DNA from: Gammaproteobacteria bacterium
GTDB lineage: Bacteria > Pseudomonadota > Gammaproteobacteria > Steroidobacterales > Steroidobacteraceae
Direction of reading: 5' to 3'
DNA: 51,675 nt
Assembly (NCBI GenBank): GCA_028293805.1
Contig: JAQGOC010000061.1
Span: 1 to 51,675, forward strand
Under the pieces are notes generated by a model. That model made no database searches and was not told the DNA's origin. It saw only the letters and a program-made list of their open reading frames with translations. This document shows positions 34,189 to 42,521 of the stretch, one piece after another. The position numbers and the translations under genes are program-made. Position 1 is the stretch's first letter, and every line of letters begins with the position of its first letter.

Positions 34189-36345
34189 TCAGGTTTGACG
34201 CAAGTCATGGCGGACCACCGGCAACTCGCGAAGGCGCACGCCCGTGGCGGCGAAGATCGCGTTCCCCAGAGCCGGCGCCGCCCCAACCGTGCCGGTTTCG
34301 CCGAGCCCGCCGGGCGCCCCGTGACTTGGAATGAAATGCACCTCCATCCGCGGCGTTTCGTGCATTCGCAGAGTGCGATAGTTGTGGAAATTGCTTTCCA
34401 CGACCCGACCTTTGTTGACGGTGATCTCGCTGTAGAGGGCGGCCGACAAGCCAAAGAGAATGCCTCCTTCGAGTTGCGCGGCCGCGTTGTCGGGGTGTAC
34501 CACGGTGCCGCAGTCGGCGGCGCAGACAATGCGCTCGAGGTGAATCCGGCCAGGCGCCGATACGGCGATCTGCGCGACCACGCAGAGATACGTATCGAAT
34601 ACGTACACCACTGCCACGCCTCGGCCGCTGCGCGCGGGCAATTTGTTCCCCCAACCCGCCTTCTGCGCAGCCAGCTCGAGGGTGGCCAGAGCGCGGGGCG
34701 TGTTACGAAGGAGGGTGCGCCGGTAGTCGACGGGATCCCGTTTCGCAGCCGCCGCACATTCATCCACGAAGCTCTCCACCACAAAGACGTTGTGTGTCGG
34801 GCCGACGCCCCGCCAGAACGAAGTGGGAATGCCAGGCGGCTCATGGCGCACAAAATCGACGAAATGGTTCGGAACGTCGTAGATGGGCTGCGCGGCACAT
34901 TCCACTGCATCGGGATCGAGTCCGTTCGGGCCGAGCGCCGGAGGCGCGAAGCGCGCCATGACGGAGGAGGCCGTGATCCGGTGCTGCCACGCCTTCAATG
35001 CGCCATGCTCATCCAGACCCGCGGACAGGCGATCGTAGTAATAGGGGCGATATAAATCAGAGCGGATGTCCTCCTCGCGGCTCCAGATCATCTTCACCGG
35101 CATGTCCACCTCGCGTGCGAGCTGAACAGCGCGCTCGATGAAGTCCACTTCCAAACGCCTGCCGAATGCTCCGCCGGCCAGCTGGTTATGGATAGTGACG
35201 TTCTCCAGCGGAATCCCCGCAGCTTTCGCGGCGGCCGCTTGTGCGCGAGCTTGCACCTGCGTCGCCGTCCATATGTCGCAACGCCCTGCGTGCACGTGCG
35301 CCACGCATGTCACGGGCTCCATCGGTGCGTGCGCGAGGAACGGCATTTGGTAAATGGCTGTCAGTTTGGTCTTGGCATTCCGCAACGCTTCCGCCGCATT
35401 GCCCTGCTGGTGCGCGAGCACGCCCTTGCTCTGGGATGCGGTGTCTAGGCCGGATACGATGTCCCGCATGGTCGTCCGTCGGTGCGGACCTTCATTCCAC
35501 TCGATCTGCAGAGCCGCGAGGCCCTGCATGGCGGCCCAGGTGTTGTCCGCAATAACACCTACGGCGTCCGGCAGCCGTACGACCTTGTAGACCCCGGGTA
35601 TAGAGCTTGCCGCACGGTCATCGACCGTGCCGAGGCTGCCACCAAACACCGGGCAAGCCATGAACGTGGCGAACTTCATTGCCGGGAGCCGAATGTCGAT
35701 GCCATAAGTGGCCTGACCGTTTACCTTGCCCGGTAGGTCCAGACGCTGCGGCGAAGTGCCTATGAGTCGGAACTGCGAAGCCGGCTTGAGCCCGACCTGC
35801 TGCGGGAGCGGCAGTCCTGCGGCGACGTCCACGAGAGTTCCATACGAAAGAGCGCGCCCGGTAGGGCCATGCACGATCTTTCCGTTGTCGGCGCGACACT
35901 CGGCGATGTCGACGTTCCACTTTCGGGCGGCCGCCGATACGAGCAGCGTGCGCGCGGTGGCACCTGCCCGTCGCAACCTGTCCCAGCTTCCCCGAACGGA
36001 GGTGGAGTTGCCGGTCACCTGGAACTGCAGCAGGGGATCCGCGTACAGCTTATCGTTCGGCGGAGCCGGCTCGATCGTGACCTGATCGAGCCCTACGTCG
36101 AGCTCTTCGGCAAGTAACATCGGCAGCGACGTATAAACACCCTGGCCCACCTCAGCCTTGTCCACGATCAAAGTAACGCGCCCGTCGCGCGTGATGGTAA
36201 TGAACGCGTTGGGCTGGAATGCCGCTTCTGTTGTCGTGCCGGGACCCGTGCTGTTTGCCGGGGAGAGCCTCAAGGAAAGCAGTAAGCCCCCGACACAAGC
36301 GCCGGCCTGCAGGAATCCGCGACGGGTGACACAAGGGGAAGTCAA
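34189..36345 (-). CDS. Molybdenum hydroxylase large subunit (xanthine dehydrogenase family, IorB-like)
   Basis: I start it at TTG 36345, which overlaps the small-subunit stop (TTGA) and gives LTSPCVTRRGFLQAGACVGG, a twin-arginine signal. A far upstream frame extension overlaps the small subunit and is rejected. 718 residues, normal for IorB-type single-polypeptide molybdopterin subunits. Signature segments: AFITITRDGRVTLIVDKAEV, GQGVYTSLPMLLAEELDV, NQLAGGAFGRRLEVDFIERA, and the C-terminal GLGETGTVGAAPALGNAI holding the catalytic Glu. It binds Mo-cytosine-dinucleotide, receives electrons via the two [2Fe-2S] centres of the partner, and hydroxylates an aldehyde or N-heterocycle. The Tat signal means the holoenzyme is folded in the cytoplasm and exported. 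Substrate unknown; an electron-accepting cytochrome gene is not in view. Confidence 0.93.
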   Translation of the reverse strand: MTSPCVTRRGFLQAGACVGGLLLSLRLSPANSTGPGTTTEAAFQPNAFITITRDGRVTLIVDKAEVGQGVYTSLPMLLAEELDVGLDQVTIEPAPPNDKLYADPLLQFQVTGNSTSVRGSWDRLRRAGATARTLLVSAAARKWNVDIAECRADNGKIVHGPTGRALSYGTLVDVAAGLPLPQQVGLKPASQFRLIGTSPQRLDLPGKVNGQATYGIDIRLPAMKFATFMACPVFGGSLGTVDDRAASSIPGVYKVVRLPDAVGVIADNTWAAMQGLAALQIEWNEGPHRRTTMRDIVSGLDTASQSKGVLAHQQGNAAEALRNAKTKLTAIYQMPFLAHAPMEPVTCVAHVHAGRCDIWTATQVQARAQAAAAKAAGIPLENVTIHNQLAGGAFGRRLEVDFIERAVQLAREVDMPVKMIWSREEDIRSDLYRPYYYDRLSAGLDEHGALKAWQHRITASSVMARFAPPALGPNGLDPDAVECAAQPIYDVPNHFVDFVRHEPPGIPTSFWRGVGPTHNVFVVESFVDECAAAAKRDPVDYRRTLLRNTPRALATLELAAQKAGWGNKLPARSGRGVAVVYVFDTYLCVVAQIAVSAPGRIHLERIVCAADCGTVVHPDNAAAQLEGGILFGLSAALYSEITVNKGRVVESNFHNYRTLRMHETPRMEVHFIPSHGAPGGLGETGTVGAAPALGNAIFAATGVRLRELPVVRHDLRQT

Positions 36346-36794
36346 CTGCCGGCCGCCTTCTTGATGGCGGCGCGAATGCGCGTATAGGTGCAGCACCGGC
36401 AGATATTCCCCGACATCTCGGTGTCGATCAGGGCGTCGTCGGGTTTTGGATGGCTCGCCAGCAGCGAGGCGGCGGACATGAGCTGGCCCGACTGGCAATA
36501 ACCGCATTGCGGAACCTGCAATTCGAGCCAGGCCTGCTGCAGCCCGCGGCCGATGGGCGAGGCGGACAGCCCTTCGATCGTAGTAATGCTGCGCTTGCCG
36601 ATGGAGCCCACCGGCACGACACACGAGCGAGTAGCGCGACCATCGATGTGAACCGTGCACGCCCCGCACTGAGCTATGCCGCAGCCGTACTTCGTGCCAG
36701 GCAGCTCGAGAACATCGCGCAGCACCCAGAGCAAGGGCATCTGCCCGGGCACTTCGACCGTGCGATCAACATCATTGACTCGAAGCGTAAGCAT
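36342..36794 (-). CDS. (2Fe-2S) small subunit of molybdenum hydroxylase (IorA-like)
   Basis: The ATG at 36794 starts MLTLRVNDVDRTVEVPGQMP, the plant-ferredoxin-like fold. The first cluster is bound by Cys in YGCGIAQCGACTVHIDG with a further Cys in ATRSCVVPV. The second, helical cluster domain has CGYCQSGQ and GNICRCCTYTRI. 150 residues, exactly the family length. It relays electrons from the molybdenum subunit (next gene, TTGA overlap). The frame is also open for about 97 codons upstream and contains eight cysteines; see findings. The subunit has no signal peptide of its own and is expected to be carried out by the Tat signal of its partner. Confidence 0.94.
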   Translation of the reverse strand: MLTLRVNDVDRTVEVPGQMPLLWVLRDVLELPGTKYGCGIAQCGACTVHIDGRATRSCVVPVGSIGKRSITTIEGLSASPIGRGLQQAWLELQVPQCGYCQSGQLMSAASLLASHPKPDDALIDTEMSGNICRCCTYTRIRAAIKKAAGS

Positions 36795-37180
36795 GTCGAA
36801 TCCGTTCCGGACCTGATCGAGCAGACAGCGGCGCTCACTTAACTCCGCAAAAAACACGCGGTTCCCGTCATCGCGCGCTCCTGAATGACAGACGGCGTGC
36901 CTCACGGCACAGATGGCGCTGCAAACGGGCATGCGGCCCGCTGCGCGCAGTAACGCGCCGTCGCAGTTCGGGCACTCGCGCGGATCGCGCATCGCCGCAG
37001 GTCGCCCGCCGCAAACACATCGCTGCTTCGTACTCCGGTCCACAGCGGCCGAGGCCGAGCTCACGCCTGGGCGGTGGTCGAGCATCGCGGCGGTGACGTG
37101 GCGCGCGGCCGATCGCGACGCGGCTCAATTTGAGCAAAAACGACGGACGCGACGCGACGCGACGTTTAGACCTCTTGCCT

Positions 37181-37205
37181 TATATGGGACAAATGGTCTC
37201 ATATA
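37181..37205. promoter_or_regulatory. TetR-type operator-like inverted repeat
   Basis: TATATGGGAC (37181-37190) and GTCTCATATA (37196-37205) are reverse complements at 9 of 10 positions around AAATG. The pattern of AT-rich outer arms with inner GAC/GTC resembles operators of TetR/AcrR repressors. It lies about 390 bases upstream of the hydroxylase small-subunit start and about 390 upstream of the S53 promoter. No TetR gene is in the window. Confidence 0.5.
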
Positions 37206-37597
37206 GGGGTACGGAAGGTTCACTCCCCATCGGAAAGCGCATGGATCACACGACACTGGCACCTCACGCGTTTGGCGGTAGCACCCGTCCCGCTGTGGGG
37301 AGAGATCGGGTGAATTCGCCATCAATTTGTGCCCGGTACCGCACCGATGACGGTTGCGCAGCCGCGCGCTCCTGCAACTGCCTGCCTGGAGGCGCTCATA
37401 GCGCATAGAGCAACACGACACTGATTGCAGGCGGCACGGCGGCAATCCCGATTCAGCCACACCGTCCGATCCAACAGGGTCGGCGGTGCGCGCTCGGGGG
37501 CGTGCGGGTGTCCGGCACAATGTTATGTTGGTGAAAGTGCAACTTGCGCAGCGCAGACGCAATGGCCGCATGTCGTGCAGGATTCGCGAATGCAGTG

Positions 37598-37627
37598 TTG
37601 ACTCGGAAAATAATCCGGAGGTATAAC
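37598..37627 (+). promoter_or_regulatory. Sigma70-like promoter of the S53 peptidase gene
   Basis: TTGACT (37598-37603) and TATAAC (37622-37627) are separated by 18 bases, a near-consensus housekeeping promoter. Transcription would start near 37634, giving a leader of about 180 bases before the ATG at 37816. Confidence 0.6.
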
Positions 37628-37815
37628 AAACAGGTGCAGCGCTGTTGCCCGATGACGGCAGCGATCTCGCGACGCCGCTGGTGCGGCGCCATGAATACAA
37701 CAAGTTCGAAGGGGAGCAATGGACCTCTTACCGGCAGCCGCCCGCGCTTGGCGGCAGGCCCGCTGTTGTATCGCGAGCTGCTCCTGGCCGACAACAATTC
37801 GCGAAAGGAGAAGAC

Positions 37816-39717
37816 ATGAAGATCGACACATTGCTGGGCACCGCACTGCCGGTGCTCGCCGCGAGTCTTTGGATGAGCGGCGTGACGCAGGCGGCGCCGG
37901 CCGCAAGGGCGGTTCTGGCGGGCAGCGCCCCACCCTGGGCGACGAGCCAAAATCTCGTGGGCGGCACGGATTCGACCACCGACGTTGGCTTTCGCGTCTA
38001 TTTGGGCTGGCAGGATGAGGCAGGGGCCGCCGCTCTGGCCGCGGCCGTGTCCAGCCCCGGAAACGCTTCGTATGGCCACTATCTCGCGCCGACGCAGTTC
38101 AGGAAGCAGTTCGCGCCGGCGGCCAACGAGGTTGCACAGGTGCAGAACTGGTTGCGAGCTCAAGGATTGACCGTGCAGTACACCCCAAAGAACGGCCACT
38201 ACATTTCGGCCGAGGGCACCGTGGCCCAGCTGCAGACGGCATTTGGCGTGACGTTCGGAAATTATCTCGTGCGCGGGCAAGTCGTGCGCGCCCCCACGGC
38301 CGATGTCTCGATTCCCGCCTCGCTGGCCAATGTCGTGCATGCCGTGATCGGCCTCGACGAGAGTTATCAGTTCGTCCAGACCCACCGCCGGGCCGACGCC
38401 AACGCGCCACCATCCGCCGGGTTCAGAAACGCGCCCCCGCTCTCGGCTTATTGGGCCCAGTTGCTCTCGCCCTATGCGTTTCCGAGCGGATTTACGGGCG
38501 TGGCGCTGCCCTCCGTGCCGTGGGCCATCAAAGGCCATACGCCGGAGCAGATCAAGGGCGCGTACGGGATCTCCGGTTACGACGGGGCCGGCCAGAGCGT
38601 TGCGATCATCGACGCCTACGCGTCGCCGACGATCCTCCAGGACGTAAATCAGTGGTCGGCAAATCGCGGCTTGCCGACGATGAATGCTTCGCAGCTGGTG
38701 CAGGTCGTCCCGCCGGGGGTATACAAGCGGCCGCAGAATCCCCGGCAGGACCCGCAGGGATGGTACGGCGAGGAGACGTTGGATGTCGAAGCGGTGCACG
38801 GCATGGCCCCCGCCGCGAAGATCGTGTACGTCGGCGCCCCCAACAACTATCAGGACCTCGATGCAGCGATGAATCACGTCGTGGACGAGCATCTCGCCCA
38901 GATCGTTACAAACTCCTACGGGTTCTCGACGGAGCTGCTCCCGCCGGGTTACGTCAAACCCATGGAAGATACGTTGATTCAAGCGGCCATCGAGGGGATC
39001 GGAGTGTATTTCTCCTCCGGGGACAACGGAGATGAGACCTCGACAGTGGGCTTTGCGACGGTTGACTGGCCGGCCGCGAGTCCGTGGGTCACTGCGGTGG
39101 GCGGTACGAGCCTGGGAGTCAGCGCAGCCAACACACGCGCCGTGGAGACAGGATGGGGAACCAGCAACTACCGATGCAGCTCCTCGCCCCCGTCCTGCAC
39201 AAGGACCGGATGGCTATACGGTGCCGGCGGTGGTGTCAGCGTAATCTTCGACGAACCGGCCTATCAGCGTAGTGCCGGACTCAATCTGTCCGGTCGCGGC
39301 GTGCCCGACGTCGCGGCGGTTGCTGATCCTCAGACCGGGCTGCTCGTCGGGCAGACGCAGACGTTTCCCGACGGCTCCTACTATGACGAGTACCGGATCG
39401 GCGGCACGAGCCTGGCGAGTCCCATCTTCGCAGGCTTGATGGCCCTCGCGGACCAGAGGGCGGGCCACCCGCACGGGTTTGCGAATCCGCTGTTCTACGC
39501 GAATCCGAGCGCCTTCTATGATGTCCTCAGTGTCAAGACGGCCGTGGCTCGCCGCAATTTCGTCAACGGTGTGGACGCGACGAACGGGACCGCCGATTTC
39601 CTGCGAACCTTCGATGATTATTCAGGCTCTCCCACCCAGCATACGAATGCAGGGTGGGACAATGTAACGGGTCTCGGGACTCCCGGAGCGTCGTTCCTGA
39701 GCCTCATCGGGCAGTAA
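37816..39717 (+). CDS. S53-family serine-carboxyl peptidase (sedolisin/kumamolisin-like), secreted
   Basis: The ATG at 37816 sits behind AAAGGAGAAGAC, a strong ribosome-binding site. 633 residues. A signal peptide (about 1-26) is followed by an activation prodomain of about 170 residues (FRVYLGWQDEAGAAALAAAV, SYGHYLAPTQFRKQFAP, LQTAFGVTFGNY). The catalytic domain begins near 245 (IKGAYGISGYDGAGQSVAII). Its Glu/Asp pair is in GEETLDVE (Glu319, Asp323), the oxyanion Asp in SSGDNGD (Asp403) and the nucleophile in GGTSLASP (Ser532). The Ca-site signature GWDNVTGLGTP closes the protein. These enzymes are autoactivating acid endopeptidases secreted for protein breakdown. A CSSSPPSC pair may form a disulfide. 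Transcribed alone from its own promoter and closed by a hairpin. Confidence 0.95.
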   Translation: MKIDTLLGTALPVLAASLWMSGVTQAAPAARAVLAGSAPPWATSQNLVGGTDSTTDVGFRVYLGWQDEAGAAALAAAVSSPGNASYGHYLAPTQFRKQFAPAANEVAQVQNWLRAQGLTVQYTPKNGHYISAEGTVAQLQTAFGVTFGNYLVRGQVVRAPTADVSIPASLANVVHAVIGLDESYQFVQTHRRADANAPPSAGFRNAPPLSAYWAQLLSPYAFPSGFTGVALPSVPWAIKGHTPEQIKGAYGISGYDGAGQSVAIIDAYASPTILQDVNQWSANRGLPTMNASQLVQVVPPGVYKRPQNPRQDPQGWYGEETLDVEAVHGMAPAAKIVYVGAPNNYQDLDAAMNHVVDEHLAQIVTNSYGFSTELLPPGYVKPMEDTLIQAAIEGIGVYFSSGDNGDETSTVGFATVDWPAASPWVTAVGGTSLGVSAANTRAVETGWGTSNYRCSSSPPSCTRTGWLYGAGGGVSVIFDEPAYQRSAGLNLSGRGVPDVAAVADPQTGLLVGQTQTFPDGSYYDEYRIGGTSLASPIFAGLMALADQRAGHPHGFANPLFYANPSAFYDVLSVKTAVARRNFVNGVDATNGTADFLRTFDDYSGSPTQHTNAGWDNVTGLGTPGASFLSLIGQ

Positions 39718-39733
39718 CCCGCATGTGCCTGTT

Positions 39734-39768
39734 GTGTGCCCGGCGGACTGTCAGGTCGCCGGGCACGC
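39734..39768. terminator. Hairpin after the S53 peptidase gene
   Basis: GTGCCCGGCG (39736-39745) and CGCCGGGCAC (39757-39766) are exact reverse complements around an 11-base loop, extended by a T-G and a G-C pair. The stem is GC-rich but lacks a T tract. Lies 16 bases after the stop codon, consistent with a terminator. Confidence 0.6.
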
Positions 39769-39811
39769 AGCGGCGTCCGGCCGGTAGTCCTTGTGTTAAC
39801 TTGTCTCCCAT

Positions 39812-40624
39812 ATGGCAGCGGCGACTGGAGATCACGTCTTGGCGGCTACTCGTCAGTGGCTCAAGCCCGCCATTCAGGTACTGATCCGCTGCGGAATCAC
39901 CTGGCGGGAATTCGCGGAACTGGCGAAAACAGCTTACGTCGAAGTGGCCACCACTCAGTTCGGCAAGCGCGGTCGACCCACCAACGTATCCCGTACGGCG
40001 GTGCTGACCGGTCTGGCGCGCCGGGAAGTGCGTACGCAACGAGAGCGGCTCGCGGCGGGGCCGGAGGCCCTGACGGGCTATGTGACGAAGGCTTCGCTGG
40101 TGCTCTCTGCGTGGCATCTTGATCCGCATTTCCTGGATTCCGCCGGCAAGCCGGCGTTGCTCGAGCTCGAAGGAGAGGGCGCCACCTTCACAGCATTGCT
40201 GCGGCGCTGTGGCGCGGGCGACGTGCGTCCCTCGACCCTCCTGAGAGAGTTGCGCAACGCGGGCGCGATTTGCGAGAGGGACGATGGCCGCATCGAAGCG
40301 CTCAAGCGGGTCTATGTTCCGCACGCAATGGATGAGGAGCTCATTCGTTTGTGGGGCACGGTGCTGGGGGATGTGGCCAACACATATGTCCACAACCTGA
40401 CACGGGACGCCACGACATCCGCGCGCTTCGAGCGTGCTGCCTTGAACGATCGCGTACTGACCAGCGCCCTTCCCGAATTCCAGCAGTTTCTCGACAAGGA
40501 AGGCCAGGCGTTCCTCGAGCGGGTCGATGCGTGGCTCACCGCGCACGAAGCCAAGGCAGGCAAGGGCGGATCAGCGAAGGCGACCATTCGTCTGGGCGCC
40601 GGCGTGTATCACCTTCAGGACTGA
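39812..40624 (+). CDS. DUF6502 family protein
   Basis: 270 residues. The N-terminus (ATRQWLKPAIQVLIRCGITW, then REFAELAKTAYVEVA) and the basic region GKRGRPTNVSRTAVLTGLAR with a predicted helix-turn-helix are the recognised opening of DUF6502 proteins. The middle (GYVTKASLVLSAWHLDPHFL, ATFTALLRRCGAGDVRPSTL) and the C-terminal segment (ANTYVHNLTRDATTSARFER) also fit. The RPTNVSRTA...GLARREV part looks like a DNA-binding or scaffold helix bundle, so a regulatory role is possible but unproven. It precedes the DUF5666 gene by 28 bases, and the two are probably co-transcribed. Confidence 0.88.
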   Translation: MAAATGDHVLAATRQWLKPAIQVLIRCGITWREFAELAKTAYVEVATTQFGKRGRPTNVSRTAVLTGLARREVRTQRERLAAGPEALTGYVTKASLVLSAWHLDPHFLDSAGKPALLELEGEGATFTALLRRCGAGDVRPSTLLRELRNAGAICERDDGRIEALKRVYVPHAMDEELIRLWGTVLGDVANTYVHNLTRDATTSARFERAALNDRVLTSALPEFQQFLDKEGQAFLERVDAWLTAHEAKAGKGGSAKATIRLGAGVYHLQD

Positions 40625-40652
40625 TACCCACTGCAGGGCTGGAGCATCGACG

Positions 40653-42059
40653 GTGAAGCGTATCCAGACGGTGATCGGGGCGGCAGCGGCAATGCTGCTG
40701 GGCGCGTGTGGGGGATCGACCGATGTCGCCGGAATCCAGGGCTCCGGCAGCCCGGCTCCCGCGGCACCGGCAGCCGCGATCGGTCCCATTACAGGATTCG
40801 GCAGTATCTTCGTGAATGGGGTGGAGTACGCGACCGCCGGGGCCCGGATCATGATCGATGGCCAGCCCGGTACGGAGGCACAACTGCAGGCGGGGCAGGT
40901 TGTCACGCTCGAAGGTAGCGTGAACTCCGACGGTAGCACCGGAACCGCAACAGAAGTCGCCTTCAGTGGCGATGCGCAGGGACCGGCAACCCAGATCGAT
41001 CTTACGGCCAACAGCTTTGCCGTTCTGGGGCAGACGGTGCGGATCACCGGCTCCACACTGTTTGGCGAGGCCATGCAACCTGCCGACCTGACGGGTCTGC
41101 AAGCTGGCACTGTCGTCGAAGTGAGCGGTTTTGCGAATGCCGCCGGGGAAATCGTGGCTTCCCGCGTGGACCTCAAGGCGGCGGCCAGCAGCCTGCGGGT
41201 CAAAGGCATCATTCAGGGGCTGGACACCACGGCCCACACCTTCCGCATCAATGCCTTGATCGTTGATTACAGTGCCGCAACATCGGCAGACATGCTGGCA
41301 AACGGAAATGTCGTCGCGGTTCAGGCGGCGTCCCTGACATCTGCCGGCGAGCTTCAGGCGACGCGCATCGAGGCGCAGCCCGTCGTGGGTGCCACCGCGA
41401 ACCAACACGCGGACATCGATGGGATCGTAACGAGTTACACCTCCAGTGAAAATTTCATTCTGCAGGGCCAGCAGATCACTACCGATGCGAACACGAAAGT
41501 CGTGCTCCATGGGAGCTCGCTCGGCGTGAACGTCGAAGTCGATGTACAGGGCATGTTCAACGCCGCCGGAGTGCTGCTGGCGCAGAAGGTCGAGATACGG
41601 CCGAACAGCGCGAGCCTGCTACGCGGGCTCGTCGATTCCGTGACGGTGGCGACCAACACGCTCAGCGTGCTTGGCGTCAACGTTACGACGGGCGGGTCGA
41701 CCGCATTTGAGGACAAATCGCGCCAGCACCTCAGGCCGTTCGGTTTGGCCGATCTGCGCGTGGGCGACTATGTAGAGGTTCATGGAAGGGAGAATCCACC
41801 GGGCACCCTCGAGGCTGGCACTTTCGAGCGCGACAATGCCGAGAACCGCTCCTATCTCCAAGGCGTTGTGCTCAATGCCGCCGAGCCCAATCTGACCGTG
41901 CTGGGCGTCACCGTCGTGACTACTGCACAAACCCATTTCGCCGGGGCGGCAACGAGCGCGGCCAACTTCTTCAGCCAGGCGGCGGGCCGGATCGTCAAGG
42001 CGCGCGGGACCTTCTCAGGCGGAGTGCTCACGGCCGATCAGGTTCAACTCGAGAAGTAA
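40653..42059 (+). CDS. DUF5666 repeat lipoprotein
   Basis: Start at GTG 40653 with GGAG eight bases upstream; it yields VKRIQTVIGAAAAMLLGACG, a lipoprotein signal (lipobox LLGAC). 468 residues. The mature chain is six tandem units of about 65 residues, each with the pattern G-x-I-x-hydrophobic...F.ING/LG...V.I...G...L..G..V.V.G..N..G...A..V. (for example GPITGFGSIFVNGVEYATAG and LRVKGIIQGLDTTAHTFRIN). These are DUF5666 domains, predicted small beta barrels. It is probably anchored to the outer membrane facing the periplasm or the surface. Function unknown. Pairs with the DUF6502 gene just upstream. Confidence 0.88.
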   Translation: MKRIQTVIGAAAAMLLGACGGSTDVAGIQGSGSPAPAAPAAAIGPITGFGSIFVNGVEYATAGARIMIDGQPGTEAQLQAGQVVTLEGSVNSDGSTGTATEVAFSGDAQGPATQIDLTANSFAVLGQTVRITGSTLFGEAMQPADLTGLQAGTVVEVSGFANAAGEIVASRVDLKAAASSLRVKGIIQGLDTTAHTFRINALIVDYSAATSADMLANGNVVAVQAASLTSAGELQATRIEAQPVVGATANQHADIDGIVTSYTSSENFILQGQQITTDANTKVVLHGSSLGVNVEVDVQGMFNAAGVLLAQKVEIRPNSASLLRGLVDSVTVATNTLSVLGVNVTTGGSTAFEDKSRQHLRPFGLADLRVGDYVEVHGRENPPGTLEAGTFERDNAENRSYLQGVVLNAAEPNLTVLGVTVVTTAQTHFAGAATSAANFFSQAAGRIVKARGTFSGGVLTADQVQLEK

Positions 42060-42113
42060 TTCGCGGCCGGCATCCTCCCGGGGGCAAGCGGGACCGCCGC
42101 GGTCGCGAAATCC

Positions 42114-42308
42114 CTATTTCGCGCTTGCCGGCTTGGGCGCAGGGGCTCCTCCCCCTTGCGCCGTCCCCTGGTCCGCTTGCGGCGACCCGGTCTGCGAGCT
42201 CTGGTTCGGGTGCGTTTGCTGGCGACTGCCGGAGTCTTTCGGTTTTCCAGGCGTCGCGGTTTCCGGGGCCTTCGGTGCGCTGCGATCAGGCGGCGTGCGA
42301 TGGGGCAT
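42114..42308 (-). CDS. Small Pro/Ser/Gln-rich hypothetical protein
   Basis: The ATG at 42308 follows GCGAGGAACTGCC, a good ribosome-binding site, and encodes 64 residues of low complexity (MPHRTPPDRSAPKAPETATP to QGGGAPAPKPASAK). Rich in Pro, Ser, Gln, Lys and Ala with no hydrophobic segment, it is predicted to be disordered. An earlier in-frame ATG at 42371 exists but lacks a comparable site. It is encoded opposite the promoter side of ppiD. I do not know a family; a spurious frame cannot be excluded, but the ribosome-binding site argues for translation. Confidence 0.45.
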   Translation of the reverse strand: MPHRTPPDRSAPKAPETATPGKPKDSGSRQQTHPNQSSQTGSPQADQGTAQGGGAPAPKPASAK

Positions 42309-42420
42309 GGCAGTTCCTCGCTGGATTTGACCCTCAACGAGCCTGTTCGCAGCCAGTTCCTCCGCTCGCATGCCCCACAGGCCCGGGGGCTCCTGGGTAG
42401 CACGCGCGGCTCCCCCTTTT

Positions 42421-42429
42421 TGCTATAAT
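42421..42429 (+). promoter_or_regulatory. Extended -10 promoter upstream of ppiD
   Basis: TGCTATAAT combines a perfect TATAAT (42424-42429) with the TGN extension, which can replace a -35 box. Transcription would begin near 42436, 86 bases before the ppiD start. The leader contains a small CCGGG/CCCGG stem (42461-42476). Confidence 0.6.
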
Positions 42430-42521
42430 TAGTGGCTGCCCGTGGCCCTCCAAAGGGAGTCCGGGGGCACACCCGGTCCTTCCTTCAACCCTTCTTTTCT
42501 CAACCGTTAAGCAGTAGACCC

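Larger units (their letters stand above)
36795..37815. other. 1.0-kb region between the molybdenum hydroxylase and S53 peptidase genes
   Basis: No confident gene. It holds a TetR-like palindrome (37181-37205), three GACGC units plus GACG (37146-37164), the promoter of the S53 peptidase gene (37598-37627) and that gene's long leader. On the minus strand 36795-36992 is open in frame with the small hydroxylase subunit (MRDPRECPNCDGALLRAAGR...). In the peptidase leader a frame starting near 37653 ends by overlapping the peptidase start codon (ATGA), which could be a leader peptide or chance. Confidence 0.4.

Noticed and set aside
37146-37164. GACGC tandem units as a microsatellite or CRISPR-like repeat
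   Set aside because: Only three and a half units of 5 bases; chance in GC-rich DNA is likely.
37125-37703. 192-residue minus-strand frame upstream of the S53 peptidase gene
   Set aside because: Composition is Arg/Cys/Ser-rich and patternless, it crosses the promoter and palindrome, and no start signal is seen.
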